Part shown: positions 1 to 14,515 of the stretch, piece by piece
Numbering within the stretch: position 1 is the stretch's first letter
Layout of the letters: each line of letters opens with the position of its first letter
Source of the DNA: Anthopleura xanthogrammica
Lineage: Eukaryota; Cnidaria; Anthozoa; Actiniaria; Actiniidae
Direction of reading: 5' to 3'
Assembly: GCA_964019055.1 (NCBI GenBank)
Contig: OZ025207.1
Span: 12,709,357 to 12,773,356 of the forward strand
DNA: 64,000 nt
Translations under genes and position numbers: made by a program
Notes under the pieces: generated by a model
What the model saw: the letters and a program-made list of their open reading frames with translations, nothing else
Databases searched by the model: none
Told to the model about the DNA's origin: nothing

Positions 1-36
1 CTGCCAAAGAAGTTGCAAAGGGAAATTTCAACTTAC

Positions 37-2646
<2,610 letters not shown>

Positions 2647-2740
2647 GATATCAAGTAGTTCTTTACTGAAGTGCAGGACCTCTGAACTGATGGCTCTCTG
2701 ATTGCGCGTCTTGACTAAGTATAGGGAATTATTGTGTTTA

Positions 2741-2757
2741 TGCGCATGCGCGCATGC
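2741..2757. promoter_or_regulatory. NRF-1-type palindromic motif upstream of CTHRC1-like copy A
   Basis: TGCGCATGCGCGCATGC lies about 95 bp upstream of the chosen CTHRC1-like start. It contains the known NRF-1 consensus TGCGCATGCGC and is followed by 'attacgtcatcg', a CRE-like half site. Both are retained in the other units (7974, 13752) and, as GCGCGCATGCGCGC, in the fragments near 4939 and 10739. Binding is inferred, not shown. Confidence 0.45.
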
Positions 2758-3001
2758 TGTGAGACGCATTACGTCATCGTATATTTTAGTATCAGGTGAC
2801 GGTAGTTAGGCCTGGATTTTACATTTTTTGCGGATAGCTCAAGTACTGCGCGCTATAGTTTATGCCATTTTTCCTTTCTGCTTCTTATCTTTTCGATGCG
2901 TGTTAAAAATACTCCATTGTCAAAGTTGGCCAACGTGACTAGACGGTTAGCCATCAGCACAACACCAGGTACAACAGGTGTCATACTAAATTTGCTGGTT
3001 A

Positions 3002-3149
3002 TAGACCCCTTGACCACTAGAGACCACTTTACATCAAAGCAGCTCAATTTGGAGGGCAAAAAAAAAAAAATGTTATTCTCCTGAGAATTGGAACTTATTG
3101 TTTTGCCCTCCAAATTGAGGTGCATTCCGACGTGCTGCAAGGGGTCCAT
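3002..3149. mobile_element. MITE family 1 (TAGACCCCTTG palindrome), copy 1
   Basis: Foldback element beginning TAGACCCCTTG and ending CAAGGGGTCCATA. Its inner arms (AGCTCAATTTGGAGGGCAAAA and the reverse complement) flank a short A-rich centre. It sits between the divergent CTHRC1-like and ACD starts. Related copies lie at 8217, 13994, 30832, 32609, 51367 and 57657, with a broken end at 35145. No transposase is encoded, so it would be non-autonomous. Confidence 0.75.
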
Positions 3150-3544
3150 ATGGCAAGAGGTTAATCTTATACGGTCTAGGGGCCGACTAAGTTCTCTGTC
3201 AGGCTTCAATCGAGCTTTCTGATGAGTCAGTAATTCCAGCGGGATTAAGATGGCTCCTAAATTTTTTTGTGACCACACTAGTGGGGAGATGAATATAGTC
3301 AATATCAAATTAAAAATAAGAAACTTTCTTACTCAAATCTGTATCCATATCCTTGTATTCTCTCAAGAAGCATAATTGATATCAAAATGGTACAAAAAGA
3401 CACAGACTACTGGAATTTCTAAAGCAATACCCGGCTCTCACTCAATCTCGTTACAATTCTTAAGATTAGAGGGGAGGGGGTGGGATTTCTTTCGGTTCAC
3501 TCGACCCAGGTTCTCTCGCCTCGAAAACATCCTAGGAATCCAAG

Positions 3545-3914
3545 ATGGCGGACTGGCTGGCAAAACCTTGGATTGAAAAAGCTATTTGTTCTTTCTACGA
3601 TAAAGATACGCCTCAACCCAAATTTGCCAGAGCTCAAATAATTCAGGTAATGTCCATGGAAATTAAATATGGTGAATAATTTTGTAAATTTTCTTGGGTT
3701 TAAAACTATAGAAATTCCCGCCAAATTTGAAGTTTGTGGTTAGTTTGACATGACATTTAATCTTGCTGAATGGCGTTTTTATCTTATTTTTTATTCTGCT
3801 GTAGTTCAACAAGGTTCCTAGTGAAAACAATGCATCCGCCGAGGCTCTGCTCAGCGACAAATGGATGTACGCTAAAGCAATTTTCACTCCGCAAGCCATT
3901 GAAGAATTTGAAAA
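3545..3914 (+). pseudogene. ACD/TPP1-like 5' fragment, unit 1 (exons 1-2 only)
   Basis: Exon 1 (3545-3646, 34 codons, MADWLAKPWIEKAICSFYDK...) and exon 2 (3805-3914, beginning FNKVPSENNASAEALLSDKW) have intact AG/GT splice sites and no stops. They are the first half of the OB fold seen in the full gene at 14509. Exon 3 never follows: the next sequence is a CTHRC1-like fragment on the other strand. Exon 2's donor overlaps a stop (GAA AAG TAA), so an unspliced transcript would give a 71-residue peptide. The ATG sits inside AAGATGGCGG, a YY1-type site, so the copied promoter may still fire. It is called a pseudogene because the gene body is missing, although the exons themselves are undamaged. 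Confidence 0.8.
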
Positions 3915-4404
3915 GTAAGTACAAATTGCGTTGTAAGCTTACGAGCTCAGTTGAATAGTGAAGTTTAAACAGACGTTTGATATAATAAACTTGCTGGTAA
4001 AAAAAGATCGAAGACCATACTTACTGGTAAAAAAATATCAGTTTCGTAGTAGAATTTATAGATTTTTTCAGCCTTCACTTCAGATGTTGATAAATAAGCT
4101 TATTGTCTTTATTATTCAAATGCACCTACCAACCTCACATTCTTGATGTTGCACCTTGCTTTGTTTAATGAACCAATCCGTCTCCAGTTGGTACTAGCCT
4201 TTTTATATCACTTTATAATCCAGACAACTTCAAACGGTAAACTTCCCCCCTTATTTTGGCTTCCTTTCATCCATGAAGATAAACAATGTATACAATACAG
4301 GCCAAAAGTGACAGCCTCATAAATGGACAGACATGCAGATGACTGGCCACATTGGACTGGTAAACATATGACCATTCATTCAAGAGGACCGGCCTAAGAA
4401 ATTT

Positions 4405-4919
4405 CTCCAGACACATTGTTTCCAGTTTGGGCCAGGAGCTTTGGATCTGGGAGACCCACACTGTTATAAAAGAAATAGAAACAACGAAACATTTGAAGAC
4501 GACCATATGGTTAAGGAATAAAAATGGAAAACAAAGCGAAGCGAATTGGCGTTTACACTTTTTACAGGTGATCAAATATACATGTTAGAAAAACATGCTA
4601 GAAAACTGAGACAACTGGTATTTCGTAATGCGCAAAAACTTCGTGCGAGTATGTGTCTGGTTTCTATTATCTGGCCTAAATGCATCCAATAGAGTCATGG
4701 CTTACAGCGAGGAGAAAAATAGGGGAAAGCAAAGAAGAAGAAGAAGAAAAAAAAGAGCGCGAGAGAGAGAGACAATTATTAAGAAGAGAGAGAAAGGACT
4801 ATATTAGTGTGAATATTCAAACATGTCAATGGTGAGTAACTTACATGAGAAACGGTTCGAGTTGACTTTCCGATAAAGACACCAACAATGATTACAAGCT
4901 TGAACGAAACAACGGCCAT
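4405..4919 (-). pseudogene. CTHRC1-like fragment at the unit 1/2 junction
   Basis: The signal-peptide exon (4919-4845, 25 codons, MAVVSFKLVIIVGVFIGK...) is intact with a GTAAGT donor. Exon 2' (4460 to about 4405) keeps its acceptor but starts at TGTGGGTCT, so it lacks the nine codons for SNYCGFPNE. It is broken after the codons for KQCVW, where sequence homologous to ACD intron 2 begins. No terminal exon follows. This is a truncated gene made by the duplication breakpoint. Confidence 0.75.
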
Positions 4920-5511
4920 AATTGGAAGTAGTTCGTTTGCGCGCATGCGCGCTTGTGTTAAGACACATTACGTCATCGTATATTTAAGTATCAGGAAACG
5001 GTAGTTAGGCCTGGATTTAAATTTGCACAGCTCAATTACTGCGCATTATTTTATTCCTTTTTTATCTGTTTTGTTTTTTATCCCTTCATTGTGTGTTAAT
5101 AATACCTCCTCATCAAAGTGTTCATTGCGGCGATGTTTCCAAAATTTCAAGTTCATGGTTTTTCTATCAAGTGGGATATGAACCTCCCCCACCCGGACAG
5201 AGCAGTGGAATTTGTTTTTCAGAAGATTAAGTTGGAATGTACCAGTGGTACAACAAAAATTATTCAATCTCTTTGGCTGAGAACATCACGAGATATGACA
5301 GCAACGTTGCGCGTCGTTTTCTCACAATGAAGGTAGTTGCGCGCAACCGTGGTTACAGAGGTTGTGGTATGTCCAATGTCCGTCTTTCTTTTTAGGTCCC
5401 ACAAGCTATTTATCATTCAAGCAAACAAGATTCAATCTTTTTTATTTGGTTTCAATCAGCTTATTCTTACAGTTTTATTAACTAAGCTGGTTCACATAGA
5501 TGTGGGATTGA
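4920..5511. other. Spacer between CTHRC1-like fragment and copy B
   Basis: Contains the palindromic GCGCGCATGCGCGC motif at about 4939 and AATAAA signals on the minus strand at 5441-5446 and 5474-5479, which suit the 3' end of copy B. A 70-codon open frame on the plus strand (5118-5330) is repeated at 10918-11130 but resembles nothing I know and has no visible coding character. I call no gene here. Confidence 0.5.
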
Positions 5512-7876
<2,365 letters not shown>

Positions 7877-7973
7877 GATGATCGGAAGTAGTTCTTTACT
7901 GAAGTGCAGGACCTCTGAACTAATGGCTTTCTGATTGCGCGTCTTGACTAAGTATAGGGAATTATTGTGTTTA

Positions 7974-7990
7974 TGCGCATGCGCGCATGC
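7974..7990. promoter_or_regulatory. NRF-1-type motif upstream of CTHRC1-like copy B
   Basis: TGCGCATGCGCGCATGC about 100 bp before the copy B start, identical to the unit 1 site and followed by the same 'attacgtcatcg'. Confidence 0.45.
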
Positions 7991-8216
7991 TGTAAGACGC
8001 ATTACGTCATCGTATATTTTAGTATCAGGTGACGGTAGTTAGGCATGGATTTTACATTTGCGGATAGTTCATGATAGTTTATGCCATTTTTCTTTTCTGT
8101 TTCTTATCCTTTCGATGCGTGTTAAAAATACTCCATTGTCAAAGTCATCGTGACTAGACGGTTAGCCATCAGCACAACACCGGGTGCAACAGGTGTCATA
8201 CTAAATTTGCTGGTTA

Positions 8217-8337
8217 TAGACCCCTTGCAGCTCAATTTGGAGGGCAAAACAAAATAATTTAATTCTCCTGAGAATTGGAACTTATTATTTTGCCCTCCAA
8301 ATTGAGACTGCATTCCGACGTTCTGCAAGGGGTCCAT
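8217..8337. mobile_element. MITE family 1, copy 2
   Basis: Starts TAGACCCCTTGCAG and ends CAAGGGGTCCATA with the same AGCTCAATTTGGAGGGC arms. It is shared with units 1 and 3 at the same site, so this insertion predates the segmental duplication. Confidence 0.75.
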
Positions 8338-8350
8338 AGCAAGAGGTTAA

Positions 8351-8968
8351 GGGGGGACTTACCTATTTACCAGCCACGGTTGCTATGGAAAGTATTTAAA
8401 TCTCTAAAAGGATTTTCTTATATTATAACTTCATAGATAAAATCAATTTGTGAAATGGATCATTTTCTGATATGTGAGATGACGTCATCTCTCTTACGCA
8501 ATTTATGACGTCATAGTTCATTAAAAATTAAAAAACAAGCGTGCATTTGGTCGGATTGACTCACAAATAGGCGAAATCATAGCTGACATGAATTGAAACA
8601 AAGTTAAGCATTATTTTTGAAAACGGTGAAAAGGCCAGGCTACCAAGCCATGTTTAAATTTTTAAATCTAAATATTTTCCCACTCTCTTAACGTAGAGTA
8701 AAATCCATGCTTAACTTTGTTCCAATTTATGTCAGGAATAATTTCGTTTATTTTGGGGTCAAACTGATCAATTGCACGCTTGTTTTTTAACTTTTTATGA
8801 AATATGACGTCATGAATGACGCAAGAGTGATGACGTCATCACACATATCAAAAATGGTCCATTTCACAACTTGATTTTATTTATAAAGTTATAATATAAG
8901 AAAAACCTCTTAGACATTTTTAAATCCTTTCCTTAGCAACTGTGGCTGGTAAGTAGGTAAGTCCCCCC
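8351..8968. mobile_element. TTAA-flanked 618-bp palindromic MITE, unit 2 only
   Basis: Both ends read GGGGGGACTTACCTA inward, and the arms stay complementary for most of the length. The copies of TTAA at 8347-8350 and 8969-8972 are the target duplication. Units 1 and 3 have the empty site, 'agaggttaatcttatac' or 'agaggttaatattatac', with one TTAA. TTAA targeting is known for piggyBac-type (and Kolobok-type) elements. There is no open reading frame for a transposase. Internal TGACGTCA CRE-type palindromes occur in both arms. Confidence 0.88.
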
Positions 8969-9338
8969 TTAATCTTATACGGTCTAGGGGCCGACTAAGT
9001 TCTCTGTCAGGCTTCATTAGAGCTTCCTGATGAGTAATTAAGATGGCTCCTGAAATTTTTTTGTGACCACACTAGTGGGGAGGTGAATATAGTCAATATC
9101 AAATTAAAAATAAGAAAATTTCTTATTCAAATCTGTATCCATATCCTTGTATTCTCTCAAGAAGCATAATTGATATCAAAATGGTACAAAATGACACAGA
9201 CTACCGGAATTTCTAAAGCACCACCCGGCTCTCACTCAATCTCGTTACAATTCTTAAGATTAGAGGGGAGGGGGTGGGATTTCTTTCGGTTCACTCGACC
9301 CAGGTTCTCTCGCCTCGTAAACATCCTAGGAATCCAAG

Positions 9339-9714
9339 ATGGCGGACTGGCTGGCAAAACCTTGGATTGAAAAAGCTATTAATATTTGTTCTTTCTACGA
9401 TAAAGATACGCCTCAACCGAAATTTGCCAGAGCTCAAATAATTCAGGTAATGTCCATGGAAATTAAATATGGGGAATAATTTTGTAAATTTTCTTGGGTT
9501 TAAAACTATAGAAATTCCCGCCAAATTTGAAGTTTGTGGTTAGTTTGACATGACATTTAATCTTGCTGAATGGCGTTTTTATTTTATCTTTTATTCTGCT
9601 GTAGTTCAACAAGGTTCCTAGTGAAAACAATGCATCCGCCGAGGCTCTGCTCAGCGACAAATGGATGTACGCTAAAGCAATTTTCACTCCGCAAGCCATT
9701 GAAGAATTTGAAAA
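9339..9714 (+). pseudogene. ACD/TPP1-like 5' fragment, unit 2 (exons 1-2 only)
   Basis: Exon 1 (9339-9446) and exon 2 (9605-9714) match units 1 and 3, with one in-frame 6-bp insertion (AATATT, giving AINICSFY instead of AICSFY). Splice sites are intact and exon 3 is missing. Read-through of the exon 2 donor would end at the overlapping TAA after 73 codons. It is flanked upstream by CTHRC1-like copy B (divergent) and downstream by a CTHRC1-like fragment. Confidence 0.8.
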
Positions 9715-10205
9715 GTAAGTACAAATTGCGTTGTAAGCTTACGAGCTCAGTTGAATAGTGAAGTTAAAACAGACGTTTGATATAATAAACTTGCTGGTAA
9801 AAAAAAATCGAAGACCATACTTACTGGTAAAAAAATATCAGTTTCGTTGTAGAATTTATAGATTTTTTCAGCCTTCACTTCAGATGTTGATAAATAAGCT
9901 TATTGTCTTTATTATGCAAATGCACCTACCAACCTCACATTCTTGATGTTGCACCTTGCTTTGTTTAATGAACCAATCCGTCTCCAGTTGGTACTAGCCT
10001 TTTTATATCACTTTATAATCCAGACAACTTCAAACGGTAAACTTCCCCCCTTATTTTGGCTTCCTTTCATCCACGAAGATAAACAATGTATACAATACAG
10101 GGCTAAAAGTGACAGCTGCGTAAATGGACAGACATGCAGATGACTGGCCACATTGGACTGGTAAACATATGACCATTCATTCAAGAGGACCGGCCTAAGA
10201 AATTT

Positions 10206-10720
10206 CTCCAGACACATTGTTTCCAGTTTGGGCCAGGAGCTTTGGATCTGGGAGACCCACACTGTTATAAAAGAAATAGAAACAACGAAACATTTGAAGA
10301 CGACCATATGGTTAAGGAATAAAAATGGAAAACAAAGCGAAGCGAATTGGCGTTTACACTTTTTACAGGTGATCAAATGTACATGTTAGAAAAACATGCT
10401 AGAAAACTGAGACAACTGGTATCTCGTATTGCGCAAAAACTTCGTGCGAGTATGTGTCTGGTTTCTATTGTCTGGGCTAAATGCATCCAATAGAGTCATG
10501 GCTTACAGCGAGGAGAAAAATAGGGGAAAGCAAAGAAGAAGAAGAAGAAAAAAAAGAGCGCGAGAGAGAGAGACAATTATTAAGAAGAGAGAGAAAGGAC
10601 TATATTAGTGTGAATATTCAAACATGTCAATGGTGAGTAACTTACATGAGAAACGGTTCGAGTTGACTGTCCGATGAAGACACCAACAATGATTACAAGC
10701 TTGAACGAAACAACGGCCAT
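10206..10720 (-). pseudogene. CTHRC1-like fragment at the unit 2/3 junction
   Basis: Signal-peptide exon intact at 10720-10646 and truncated exon 2' at 10261 to about 10206, lacking the SNYCGFPNE codons and broken after KQCVW. It is organised exactly like the fragment at 4405-4919, so the junction itself was duplicated with the unit. Confidence 0.75.
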
Positions 10721-11331
10721 AATTGGAAGTAGTTCGTTTGCGCGCATGCGCGCTTGTGTTAAGACACATTACATCATCGTATATTTAAGTATCAGGTAAC
10801 GGTAGTTAGGCCTGGATTTAAATTTGCACAGCTCAATTACTGCGCATTATTTTATTCCTTTTTTATCTGTTTTTTTTTTATCCCTTCATTGTGTGTTAAT
10901 AATACCTCCTCATCAAAGTGTTCATTGCGGCGATGTTTCCAAAATTTCAAGTTCATGGTTTTTCTATCAAGTGCGATATGAACCTCTCCCACCCGGACAG
11001 AGCAGTGGAATTTGTTTTTCAGAAGATTAAGTTGGAATGTACCAGTGGTACAACAAAAATTATTCAATCTCTTTGGCTGAGAACATCACGAGATATGACA
11101 GCAACGTTGCGCGTCGTTTTCTCACGATGAAGGTAGTTGCGCGCAACCGTGGTTACAGAGGTCAATAATGCGGGATGTCGGTTGTGGTATGTCCAATTTC
11201 CGTCTTTCTTATTAGGTCTCACAAGCTATTTATCATTCAAGCAAACAAGATTCAGTCTTTTTTATTTGGATTCAATCAGCTTATTCTTACAGGTTTATTA
11301 ACTAAGCTGGTTCACATACATGTGAGATTGA
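10721..11331. other. Spacer between CTHRC1-like fragment and copy C
   Basis: Homologous to 4920-5511. It contains the GCGCGCATGCGCGC motif near 10740 and minus-strand AATAAA at 11261-11266, 66 bp past the copy C stop. Nothing else is recognised. Confidence 0.5.
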
Positions 11332-13436
11332 TCATGATTGAGGAGGGTTGACTTCTTCAATGACAATCCTGCTCACAGAATTCCAGCTGGTATAAGCATC
11401 GGTATTTCCAAAGCCAACACAATTACCCACCGAGAACCCCACCCTGACAATCCCTTTACCAAGGCCCCCACAATACCCCTCCTGGGAAGCAGAACGGTGG
11501 ATGTTTCCGGCCCCGCCGCCTACGTATTGATATACCAACGCGTCGATAGCCGCTGGGTTTGAGCATTCCACCTTGTTGAACGTGAAGAACCATCGTTTAC
11601 AGCAAGAGTTCCTGCAGTTGACTCGAAGGTTGCCTTGATAGACAACCCGTAGGTACGTCTCGGCTCTCTCTTTGTAAAATAGGCATTCCTGAGAATGAAA
11701 GAGTTGGTAATACACATTGGAAGATAATTTTACTAACTTTTATGGCAAAGGTAACTGAACAAAGTCCTGAGCTTCGCAACAACGCAAATCTTCTAACGAT
11801 GAGTATAATTATAATATATTAATGTTTTATGACAGCTGTGACCTGCTTGTTGTGTAGTTATAAAGCACTTGAGGATTGGCAGAGCTCTTGAGAGGCTTTG
11901 ACAAGCACTCTGCCTCCTAACAATTCTCTAGTGTTCTGTCAATATCCTCGCGTTCTTTAACGGTATAACTGCACAGGACACATCAAGCAAGTAGTTTTAT
12001 TTTCTGAATCTTACAAATCTTGCTTCTACTAACACTTCGCGATCTCGTTATTTCTATCAAAGAAGTTGCAAAAGGAAATTTCAACTTACATGTATTTCTC
12101 CGTTGTCTTTGCCATCGTTGACGTTTTTCCAGACACATTGTTTCCAGTTTGGTCCAGGAGCTTTGGATCTGGGAGACGCACACTCACTTGGAAACCCACA
12201 GTAGTTGGACTGTTATAAGAGAAATAGAAACAACAAAAAAACATTTAAAACGACCATATGGTTGAGGAAAAAAGGGAAAGCAAAGCAAAGCGGAGGAAAG
12301 GAAAGGAAAGTGAATGAAACAAATTTTTGTTACTCGAATATAAAAAGCTAAAAATGGATAATACATTTGTTTTGCCTGAATATGAACCACGTGATCTGGA
12401 ATCTAGACGCGCAATGCATTGTTTGTCACAGCGAAAATTTCCAAGTGTTTTCTATTATCTCTTGTGAAAATGAAATATTTTCTACCAACAACGACGAAAT
12501 ATGCTTTTTCTAAAAGGTATTTGGCGAATCTTTACACGGATGAGTTTTATTTTCTTTATTATCGAACAAAAACTGTTATGAATCGAGGCGAAAACCGGGA
12601 ACTAGAAAACATTGAGCTACAAACAAAATGTTCGCAGATTGGCTAATTCCTTCGGCCTAGCTGAGAGTAGAGAGATCACCTGAAACGAGGACTGAGTAAA
12701 AGGTATCAATAAATCAGAAACAAAAACCATGAAAAAATTGGTTAAGGTTTTTCTCTTTGTTTTCTTGATATTTTGTTATTGTTCTCAACCATACGAGACG
12801 AAGTTGATTTTAATTAACAGAGACTAATCTAGATCTAGCTCTAAAAAAATTATTCTATTCTCAAAATTTGCATTTTCCTCATCTTTTTCTTTTTTCCTTT
12901 TCCTTTGTTCAAAAACATGCTACAAAAACATGTTAGAAAACTGAGACAATTAGTATTTAGTAATTTTTTGTTTTTGTTGTGAATCATCGAAAAGGATTTT
13001 TAACCTTTGAAATAACATTTCCCCCTCTTTCTCGACTAAATTTTAAGTTTTGAGAATAAAAATGAAAGCACAGTCAACCTTTAATTTTCACTGAGTCAGT
13101 ATTTATATATTTCTTTTTGATAATTTTCCCGTAGTCACCTTTTACATCAATTATCTGATAAAACCAGGTATAGAGAACACATGCACGATCATTATGTTTT
13201 TACATGATTGTTTTTAAAAGTGTCCGAAGCGGAGCACAGAAAATTCGTGGTGAATATTGCGAGTATGTGTCTGGTTTCTATTATCTGGCCTAAATGCAAT
13301 GTAGAAAAAAGGGGAAAGTACGGGAGGAGAAGGAGAAGGAGAAGGAGAAGGAGAAGGAGAAGGAGAAAGAGAAGGAGAAGGAAAAGGCGAAGAAGAAGAA
13401 GAAGAAGAAGAAAAAGAAGAAGAAGAAAAAGAAGAA

Positions 13437-13468
<32 letters not shown>

Positions 13469-13654
13469 AGAAGATGTAAAAACAAAAAATATAAGAAAAG
13501 AAAAAGAGAAGGAGAAAATAAGTGGACTATTTCTTGAACAAGTTCCAATCAAACATGTCTATGGCGAGTAGTAACTTACATGAGAAACGGTTCTAGTTGA
13601 CTGTCCGATGAAGACACCAACAAGGATTACAAGCTTGAACGAAAGAACAGCCAT
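11332..13654 (-). CDS. CTHRC1-like secreted protein, copy C (complete)
   Basis: Exons 13654-13580, 12209-12090 and 11688-11332, all phase 0, encode 183 residues with the same layout as copy B. Exon 2 reads GPNWKQCVWKNVNDGKDNGE. Exon 3 keeps CCKRWFFTFN, NIHRSASQEGYC and TSWNSVSRIVIEEV. By hand alignment about 21 of the 118 exon 3 residues differ from copy B, mostly in two patches (the residues before CCKRW and the loop before NIHRS), although the adjoining introns are nearly identical. It is predicted secreted. Being so complete and open, it is likely a functional paralogue, not a relic. Confidence 0.87.
13324..13474. repeat. (GAGAAG)n/(GAAGAA)n microsatellite, unit 3
   Basis: Begins as GGAGAA hexamers and drifts to GAA trinucleotides. 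It is shorter than the unit 1 and unit 2 arrays. Overlapping long frames are artefacts. Confidence 0.97.
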
Positions 13655-13751
13655 GATGATCGCAAGTAGTTCTTTACTGAAGTGCAGGACCTCTGAACTG
13701 ATGGCTCTCTGATTGCGCGTCTTGACTAAGTATAGGGAATCATTGTGTTTG

Positions 13752-13768
13752 TGCGCATGCGCGCATGC
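13752..13768. promoter_or_regulatory. NRF-1-type motif upstream of CTHRC1-like copy C
   Basis: TGCGCATGCGCGCATGC about 100 bp upstream of the copy C start. The following CRE-like half site is changed to 'attacgttatcg' in this unit. Confidence 0.45.
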
Positions 13769-13993
13769 TGTAAGACGCATTACGTTATCGTATATTGAAG
13801 TATCAGGTGACGGTAGTTAGGCCTGGATTTTACATTTGCGGATAGCTCAAGTACTGCGCGCTATAATTTATGTCAGTTTTTTTTTCTGCTTCTTATCCTT
13901 TCGATGCGTGTTAAAAATACGCCATCGTGACTAGACGGTTAGCCATCAGCGCAACACCGGGAGCAACAGGTGTCATACTAAATTTGCTGGTTA

Positions 13994-14129
13994 TAGACCC
14001 CTTGCACTTTACGTAGGAGGAGCTCAATTTGGAGGGCAAAACAAAATAATTTTATTCTCCTGAGAATTGGAACTTATTATTTTGCCCTCCAAATTGAGCC
14101 TGCATTCCGACGTGCTGCAAGGGGTCCAT
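13994..14129. mobile_element. MITE family 1, copy 3
   Basis: TAGACCCCTTGCAC to GCAAGGGGTCCATA with the standard inner arms, at the site orthologous to copies 1 and 2. Confidence 0.75.
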
Positions 14130-14505
14130 AGCAAGAGGTTAATATTATACGGTCTAGGGGCCGACTAAGTTCTCTGTCAGGCTTCAGTCGAGCTTCCTGA
14201 TGAGTAATTAAGATGGCTCCTGAAATTTTTTTGTGACCACACTAGTGGGGAGGTGAATATAGTCAATATCAAATTAAAAATAAGAAAATTTCTTATTCAA
14301 ATCTGTATCCATATCCTTGTATTCTCTCAAGAAGCATAATTGATATCAAAATGGTACAAAAAGACACAGACTACTGGAATTTCTAAAGCAATACCCGGCT
14401 CTCACTCAATCTCGTTACAATTCTTAAGATTAGAGGGGAGGGGGTGGGATTTCTTTCGGTTCACTCGACCCAGGTTCACTCGCGTCGTAAAAATCCTAGG
14501 AATCC

Positions 14506-14515
14506 AAGATGGCGG
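14506..14515 (+). promoter_or_regulatory. YY1-type element over the ACD start codon
   Basis: AAGATGGCGG contains the initiator ATG (14509). This matches the well-known YY1 motif AAGATGGCGGC found at starts of housekeeping genes. The same 10 bases are kept in units 1 (3542) and 2 (9336). No TATA box is seen just upstream. Confidence 0.4.

Noticed and set aside
5118..5330. 70-codon plus-strand frame kept in two units
   Set aside because: Two recent copies do not prove constraint; there are no splice or family signals, and the antisense frame is equally open.
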